Part shown: piece after piece, positions 57,701 to 64,000 of the stretch | Layout of the letters: every line of letters starts with the position of its first letter | Numbering within the stretch: position 1 is the first letter of the stretch | Origin: Diplodia intermedia | Lineage: Eukaryota; Ascomycota; Dothideomycetes; Botryosphaeriales; Botryosphaeriaceae | Reading direction: 5' to 3' | DNA: 64,000 bases | Assembly (NCBI GenBank): GCA_021495925.1 | Contig: JAKEKT010000028.1 | Location: 1 to 64,000, forward strand | Translations under genes and position numbers: made by a program | The notes under the pieces: generated by a model | What the model was told of the DNA's origin: nothing | Database searches by the model: none | What the model saw: only the letters and a program-made list of their open reading frames with translations

Positions 57701-58935
57701 CAATCATCCTCGCCCTGTAGAGAGTGCGCCGCGTTGGTTCCTTGGGATGGCGCTCCCATCTAGAGCACGGAAAGCAATCTCTCACCATCTCAATCCCATG
57801 ACTCTTCTTCCTTTTTTTTTTTTCTTTTTTGCCCGTGGAGTGATTGCTCTCGAAGTAGTAGTCCACATGGACGCGGCTCTGAAGAGCCTTGCAAACGAGG
57901 TCAGATCTTATGGAATGGTCGTGGCCCAGACTTTTCGTGTCGATAATGGGGTGTTGTGTTGCCTGGGATGTCGCTCGGGACTTCCCAATATTGATTCTGG
58001 CCGAAGCTACCGATCCAGAATTCCTGTGAGCTTCCCTAGACGTTCTTGGTTTTCCGTTGGATATTTTTCTCCGTCATCCCTTTTCAAAGCGGGTACCCTT
58101 CGTCGAATAGCGGACACGTACCTGTGATACTGTTGGCAAATCCATCATTTCTGTCGAGATTTTCTGGGTTCGTTGGCAAACACTACACTTCCGTGAGCAT
58201 CAGAAATGTCTTGCTTTTCGCCGCTACGTCCTGATAACGAGCCTCGTGGGTGGTCATCATTGGTCCACGTTGATGTCGTGAGTTTGAAGCTCCAATCATC
58301 ATGAACAGAGTGGACCCGCGGAAGGATTAAGGTTGAGTACTGGAAATGTTCCTCTCGCCGCGGGGATGGCAAGAGCGCTACTGCTACCTCAAGGAGTGTT
58401 GCTGGTAAGTATTCAGAACCCCTTCTGCGACTCCATCTATGCTAAAAGGGCAGATGGATGTTGGCCTCGTGTTGATTGACCGGTTCGCAGAGCTGATGTC
58501 CTTTGGGTCGGCCGTGGTTGCGGGTACTCATCGATTTCTTACGCCAATGCCCAATAAAATTCCAAACGGATCGTGGGCATGCTGCAGATGCTTGTCGATT
58601 GCCGGTGCACCTGTTTGGTTGGTCAACACCGCTTGTATTGGCTACGAGAGGTCGTACTTCTGCAGCCAATACTGTGTTAGTCTCTAAGTCTCAAGCTAAG
58701 CTGCTAATTAGCGTACATTGGTTTTCTTATCGTCTTCCGTGTGATCATCAGCTTCGGGTGATCTTCACAGTTGGATGGAAGGAAGCGCCGAAGAAGGGGC
58801 GTACACGTGGAAGTTCATGACGTCAGCAAGTAAGCATGCCTGAGGCAGAGGTGATATGGCAATGGGATGAGTCTGCTCGTACCAGCGCATCGCGACCATG
58901 CTTGTGCGCGACTCCGTACGTTGGGATCGGTGCAA
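54763..58935. other. Gene-free 4.2-kb stretch upstream of rlmA
   Basis: GC-rich rlmA promoter to about 55100, then mixed sequence with no supported gene. Short repeats occur at about 56880-56905 (ACCAGC units) and 57005-57027 (GCCAAT units, so three adjacent CCAAT boxes). A GA/AAG-rich tract lies near 57390-57415 and a T11 run near 57816. A long regulatory region is plausible for rlmA but not shown. Confidence 0.5.
57005..57027. repeat. Tandem GCCAAT hexamers
   Basis: Three GCCAAT units followed by one variant (GCCAGT). Each contains a CCAAT box; no supported gene starts nearby. Confidence 0.7.
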
Positions 58936-59093
58936 TCACAACATCTCACTCGGCGCGTCCATATCGAGCATAGGCCCCGACATTTGAGGTGCGTAATGTC
59001 TTTGCGGGGCCTGCTCCTGCAATAGATCGTCGTGCAGTTGCCGGCCGGCCGCCCCGATGGACGTGCGCGATTCAAAGACATGATCGACACTGC
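58936..59093 (-). other. Orphan terminal-exon-like segment
   Basis: On the minus strand a branch point GCTAAC (59117-59112) and acceptor TTCTTAG (ending 59094) precede an open, protein-like segment ending in TGA at 58936-58938. It reads SVDHVFESRTSIGAAGRQLH, then DDLLQEQAPQRHYAPQMSGP and MLDMDAPSEML. I could not find a partner exon between here and the DUF3140 gene (stop at 59358), nor a domain. It may be an alternative last exon of that gene, a remnant, or chance. Confidence 0.3.
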
Positions 59094-59357
59094 CTAAGAA
59101 GCGGCAGATCATGATGTTAGCTCTCGCTTGACGTCGAGGCATTGGGGGACCGGGGTCTTTTTGGAATTCAGATTGCGCCAGAACTGGCCTTCGAAAAGGC
59201 TAAAAGCGCGTAGTATTGGCGAAAGCGTGGTACAAGTGTACATTGAAATCGTGATTGCGTAGCGTGTATACACAAGTGGAATTGAGGTCGTGTGATCGTT
59301 AAAGACGTGTTACATGTAGACGATTCTTGATAGGAGTATCATTAAATTCGCCTTCGT

Positions 59358-59908
59358 CTAGGCCTTCTGAGCATCATGACCCCAGTTCTTCAAGCTCCTG
59401 CCGGTGAGGTCAGCACTGCTTCGCAACGGCGGGAGGCGCATGCATACTTGTAGCTTTTGCTGTCGGTATCTTGCTTTGCCTTCTCTTCTTGCGCGAGATG
59501 GCGCTTGCAGTACGCAACAACCCGTCTCATATGGTCGACGTCCTCTTCATCATACTCTTCCGGAACCTTCTTGGGGTTCTTCTCGAGGATTTTGATGATC
59601 TTCCGCCCACTTTGTCCTGATTAGCAGAAAGCATTTAAGAATGCAGGCAGGATCCAATACCTTTCGTGTCCAATTGTTTCCCCGGAACTTGAAGGGACAT
59701 TAGCCAAGAGAATGCAGGGGAAATGAAGAATGCCTACCCATCGTCCTTGCCCCAACCGGAGCCGGCCGACTCCTCTTTACCCAACCAGTCCGTCAACTCT
59801 TTGGGTGACATGTTGACGAGTTCATTGAACTCCCTGTCCGGTGTCAGTGTGACTTTGCAGCATACATGAGAGCCCATACTTGATGACAGTTTCGGTATCC
59901 TTGACCAT
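59358..59908 (-). CDS. DUF3140-family small protein, five exons
   Basis: Exons 59908-59880, 59833-59738, 59687-59661, 59609-59448 and 59397-59358 give 117 residues; all four introns fall in phase 2 and every join restores a sensible protein. It reads MVKDTETVIKEFNELVNMSP, KELTDWLGKEES, GSGETIGHESGRKIIKILEK, DVDHMRRVVAYCKRHLAQEE and SYKSLKNWGHDAQKA. This matches the DUF3140 layout (NMSPxELxxWL, GHxSGRxIvxIL, MRKVVxYxxRHLAQ, SLKNWGHD) known from bacteria and fungi, without an assigned function. It is highly charged and predicted helical, with no signal peptide or membrane segment. Exon 3 is only 27 nt. An upstream in-frame extension to 60109 exists, but its sequence (PLSLSHHSSYVR) looks untranslated. 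Confidence 0.88.
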
Positions 59909-61691
59909 TTTGCGGGATGTTGAACTGAAGTGTGCTTTGCAAGTGGCGCGAACGTAAGAAGAGTGGTGACTCAGGCTCAGAGGATGTCTGGGGGCAAGCA
60001 GAGTAGACGTCCTTTTCAAACGCGGGTACGTAGACAATGGACGAAAATGTATGACGCGCATCACGTGCGGGATGGAGAAACGGAACATCGTGTTTGCAAG
60101 ACAAGCCACGGCGGTTGGCGCGTGCGCGGACTTCCAAATGTTTCAAGGCAATAAGAGAAGCCGGCCAATCAACGGGAGAGGCAGAGAACAGTGTCCGGGA
60201 CAAAGAAGATGTTTGTGGTTGATTGATGGTAGATCTGGACGAAACGAGAAATGAGGCTGTCCAAAAGCGTGGCACTAAACGTTAGTTGAGCCGTTGGCAC
60301 GACCGCTGTTGTTATTTACCCTCCGCTCTACAATCTGGACGCGTCGTGCTGTTGCACGCGCAGCTGGGGACTACTCCAGAAGTGGCGCGTCCCCAGAGCC
60401 AGGTAGCCTTCCGGCAGGTGGAGGGATTATCCTCGACAGCCGCCCCATGGTCGTGCAGACAGCCGTTTGACTAAGACACCACGCACAAACCGACGGCCAT
60501 GCGTCTCCCGGCACGCCTTTCGCAGCTGCGGCAGCGAGCTGAGGTCGCTACAGATGGCCTGAAGACGGCGGCCGAGGGTGATAGGACGCGGCAAGCCATT
60601 GGCGCCTCACGCACGTCTGCGGCTGGTGGCTTCGTGATTTGATACGCCGCCGCGTCCCCGAAAAAAGCAATTAGCGGGACCACACTTGTTAGACCAGAAG
60701 AATGCCAGCGGGTGCAGAGGCTGCAGGTTCCGCAGGGTAGGGCCCCTGGAGCCAGCACGAAGAAGGAATCGAACGCGATCCGCCGCGACGGAGTCGTTGC
60801 AGGCTCGCGTGGCCCAGCGTAGCGAGATTCCGCGCGCACTTTGCGCCCAAGGGCGACAATGGGCCGCCATGCGGGCGCGGGAGCCAATCAGGGTGACGGG
60901 CGGGTGGCTTGCTCGCGGCGTCCCTGCGTGCGGCGGTGCCAAAAGGAAGCTCTTCGGAGATGGGCTACGAGTCGTAAGGCTGGGCCAGGTGGCCGTCGTG
61001 AGCGGCGCCCTCGCGGCATGGCAGCGGCGGCGGGCGGGGTATCAGTGTTTCAGCCGGGCCAGCGCGGCAGGCCTGGTGTGCTGGCCTGGCGAAGCTTGCA
61101 TCTGGGCGAGAGGAGTGGCGATGTTGGAGGCAGGCTGCGCTGCGCTGGCACGGTTGACAGGCCGCGGCGCGTGGGCGCGAGACAAGGGAAGCAGCTTAGC
61201 TTGATCGCCATGCTTCAACTCCCCTGAGAAATTAAAGCACGCCAAATCCCCATCCTCCAGCGCCCCAAACCACGCCTTGCGCCCCTCGGTCAGAGCCTGT
61301 CCAGGTCTCTGCTAGCAGTTTTGCGCGCCGAACGAAACGTATCCGACGCGCTGCCCTCATCGAGCTCCGTACCACCACCGTGCTCATTGCCCGAGGACGC
61401 GACCCCTGGTCACACTCCACCACGCGCATCCAGATACTGCGCAGGGTCCGCCCGCGGTCAATTGCTCCACGCCGCCCAAGTCGCTCGTTCGCCCACCTAT
61501 GCATGCGCGCTGCGCTCGCTCCATCCAAATCCCGTCTCCACCACTCCTATAACCTTCCGCCGCCGCCGCCGCCCGCTCGACTCCCGCACCCCCCTGCGCG
61601 CGGTTGATCCACCGCTGCTCCCCCCTTCGCCCGCGCCATAGCGCAGTCGATGCGACCCGGCCCGTAGCCTTACCACAGCAAATCCGCGAAA
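59909..61691. other. Divergent promoter region between DUF3140 and MSB1
   Basis: 1.78 kb; GC-rich from about 60480. Long frames at 60471-61227 overlap on both strands and are Ala/Arg-rich. The last 250 bases are C-rich with CCGCCG repeats near 61558-61572, consistent with the MSB1 leader. Confidence 0.55.
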
Positions 61692-64000
61692 ATGCCGTTC
61701 TTCGCCAAGGTCTTCAAGCCGCGCGACGGTGGGAAGAAGGGCAAGCTGGACGATGCCCACGCCCAGCCGCTCCCGCCGCCCAAGCCGCGCTGGGAGGAGT
61801 CGTGGACCCGCAAGGAGGTCTCGCCCGACGAGGTCGAGGAGCTCATCCACGTCTGCACCCAGGAACTGAAGTCGCGAGGTACGTGGGTCCGTTTCCGTGG
61901 TTGCTTCAGTGATTGACAAGTGACAGCGCTCGACACGCCGTTCCTGCTCCTTCCCTTCCGGCCGGGCTCCGATGCCACCTCCGCGCGGAGCTTTATTCGG
62001 AGCTTCTTCAGGGATGCCTACGAGGGCGGAGACCAATATCGCGGGGGAGCTCTGCGGGCAGAGCTGCGCTTGACGGAGCCAATGGTGAGGACATACATGG
62101 CGAGCATTGCGTGTGCGTGGGCTGACTGGGATTCAGGTTCTCTGTAGCATCATGAAGTGGTGCTGGAGCAGGCTCCCTGGTGGCGTCGTCACCTGGGACG
62201 CGTACGAGCTATTCCGCTCGGGAGAGCAGGGTAAGCGGCCCCGGAGTTGCAAAGGCCGCGCAAAAAAGCTGACCGTCTCAGACTCTGGCATGGCTAAGCA
62301 TGCATTCGATACATTCATCCCGATTAGCGTTGATTCAGAAGCACGCAAGCAGATCATCACCGACTTCTTCGACCTGTTGGCTGCCATCTCTGCGCGTGGC
62401 AAAAACAACGGTCTTGGGGGAAGGAAACTGTCAAGAATGGCCGGCTGGTGGGCCTTTGAGCACCCGGATCACGGAAAGGGGTTTGACGACGGATACAAGA
62501 CGTGGAAGAGGTACATTTGTCTGCTCCGAGTCGGGAAACGTTGCTGACAGCTTTAGCGCCGCCGATGCCACGAGCCATCTCTTCTTCGCCTACCTGCGTT
62601 CGCTAGCTCCGGAGGACAGGAACCTTAGTGGCATCAACACCCTCCCGCGCTCACTCCAGGCCTTGGTCAATCAGACCGAATACCCTCCCGAGCCGCCGAC
62701 TTTAATGCAGACCACTACTACGAAAGTGGTTATGATCGTCGATTCCGTGTCGCCAACTCCGTTTGCCCTCTTGCGCAGAGCAAAGAACTTCGAATACCGT
62801 GACGACGACAGACTTCTTCAGAAATTCTCTCAATACGAAGACCCCGTCCAGGCTTTGACGGACGAGTGTCGCCGTGTCCTGGTTGCAATTTCGTCGGCCA
62901 ATCAGTCCAGTACTGCCGCTACTGAAGGTTCTGCCGATCCCTCCTGGTCGAGGTTTGAAGATTTGGGTTTCGGTTTCTTGGATACTTCGCTATCGTCTCC
63001 TACCAGCACTAGCAGTGGTCCTACGTCCTCGAGCCCCGCCAACGGACTCCGGACCACGCCACACGTTCGTTCCAACACCGGAGGACGGCCAACCACTCCC
63101 TCGTGGGCGGACTTTTTGTCAACTGGCTTCGCGGAGGGACAGTCGCAGACCTCTTCCCCTCCCATGTTGCTTCCCCCGGACAAAATTCTTCCTCCGATTG
63201 GCGAGGTCGCACGTGTCCAGAGTTCGCAGTCTCATTTGAGGACGTCTGAGGATGAGCTAGAACCTGGAGAACTCGCGAGCATCCAGACTTTCGACCTTGA
63301 CGACACATTCTGGTGGGTTTGGATGACGAGTTTGGCAATCGAAGAGCCCAATGAGCGGAAGGCGGTCTTTGGTCGCTGTGCACTGCTTGAGACGAACATC
63401 TCAAGTGGAAGGTGGCTTGTGCTGGAGGAACAGGTGAAGGGCGCTTCGGAGCCCGCTGAGGGCGCCTACATCGTGGAGAAGAAGAGTAAATTCAGCTTCA
63501 CCAGGCGTGGTCGCCTTGGCCGCCGGAAATCGACCGGCAAGAAGTTGCCGGTAAAGGAACCTTACGACCGGACCCAAACCGATACCCCCACGAGCAAGTC
63601 CAGCATTGGACCAGACCAGCACGCTCGCATTCAAGCTGCCGCAGCGCGTTTGGCTTCGCAGCAGAAGGAGCAGGAATCGCAAGAGGCCGCTCAGCGTCGC
63701 GGCAGAAGCGAAGAGTCGGCGGCGAAGACTAACAGCGTAATGACTTTGCAGCCTATGGTCGTGAGCGAGGCCGGTCCAGCGATGAAGTGGGCGCGTGCCT
63801 TCGACAAGGAGACGATTCGCGCTCAATACCTCGGCGACCCCGGTGCTGGCAGAGGTCTTTCGCGTGAGAATCTTGCTCTGTCCCCCAGTCCGACCTTTTC
63901 GAATGGTGGTCCCACTTCTCCTGGCGCACCGTCGACGAAGAGCGAGCTCCCGCCTCTGCCTAAAGAGCCCGGAACCCCGAAGAGTGTCCAGCGCAAAGCT
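61692..64000 (+). CDS. MSB1: MSB1/Mug8-domain (DUF1708) polarity protein, 3' truncated by the window
   Basis: Yeast Msb1 acts in bud development and cell polarity with Cdc42 and Rho1 pathways; the Msb1/Mug8 domain is RhoGAP-like but not a proven GAP. Exons 61692-61878, 61927-62084, 62137-62230, 62282-62510 and 62557 onward; 704 residues are encoded before the edge and the frame is still open. The start MPFFAKVFKPRDGGKKGKL is typical. The domain covers about 40-330: EVEELIHVCTQELKSR, DTPFLLLPFRP, FIRSFFRD, VLCSIMKWCWSRLPGGVVTW, FDLLAAISARGKNNGLGGRK, AGWWAFEHP and SHLFFAYLRSLAPEDR. After it come DTFWWVWMTSLAIEEPNERK and then Ser/Pro-rich, basic and Gln-rich low-complexity sequence. Introns are 48-52 nt. 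The C-terminus lies beyond 64000. Confidence 0.92.

Noticed and set aside
59909..60109. Extended N-terminus of the DUF3140 protein resembling a mitochondrial presequence
   Set aside because: Although Ser/Arg-rich, it lacks conservation-like features, and the ATG at 59908 starts the recognisable family sequence.
1..64000. tRNA, rRNA and CRISPR-like structures
   Set aside because: No T-loop/anticodon-arm combination or rRNA signature was noticed, and the tandem repeats are contiguous without spacers. A covariance-model scan was not possible here.
1..64000. Transposable elements
   Set aside because: No transposase, integrase or reverse transcriptase segment and no long terminal repeats were seen. 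The nested hairpin at 24.4 kb is too small to call one.

Overview
The window is nuclear DNA of a filamentous ascomycete (Pezizomycotina). The evidence is short introns of about 50-230 nt with GTANGT-type donors and CTAAC/CTGAC branch points, strongly GC-biased third codon positions, CT-rich leaders, and clear fungal orthologues (REG1, RLM1/rlmA, MSB1, tip1/CLIP-170, LMO1). A Dothideomycete is my best guess from the overall feel of the hypothetical proteins, but nothing here proves the class.

Layout. 0-5.5 kb holds little: a possible terminal exon at the left edge and one doubtful membrane-protein ORF. 5.5-18 kb holds a small cysteine-free secreted protein (+), a large SAM methyltransferase-domain protein (-), a decayed ORF (+), a rapidly evolving acidic repeat protein with an internally duplicated module (+), and ribulose-phosphate 3-epimerase (+). 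About 18-28.3 kb is a 10.4-kb stretch with no gene I can support, containing simple repeats and one striking nested hairpin. 28.3-44.4 kb is the gene-dense core: REG1-like PP1 subunit (+), ELMO/CED-12 protein (+), CLIP-170/tip1 (-), dUTPase (+), pyridoxal kinase (-), PCNA (-) and a small conserved hypothetical (+). 44.4-64 kb has a multi-pass membrane protein (+), a penta-EF-hand protein (-), the MADS-box factor rlmA (-), a small DUF3140 protein (-) and the first 704 residues of an MSB1-like protein (+) that runs off the right edge.

How the genes relate. There is no biosynthetic or defence cluster. The core is housekeeping. dUTPase and PCNA, only about 2.4 kb apart, both have clusters of GACGCG/ACGCGT (MBF/MCB-type) sites upstream, consistent with shared G1/S control. 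Several other genes (LMO1, tip1, MSB1, rlmA, PEF) belong to polarity, microtubule, Rho or cell-wall-integrity biology, but their proximity may be chance.

Most gene models were rebuilt by hand from splice signals and reading-phase bookkeeping. Every multi-exon model listed closes in frame at a length typical of its family where one is known. Unusual architecture found on the way includes an 11-nt micro-exon in pyridoxal kinase, a PCNA start codon split by an intron, a probable GC-AG intron in the repeat protein, and five exons for a 117-residue DUF3140 protein.
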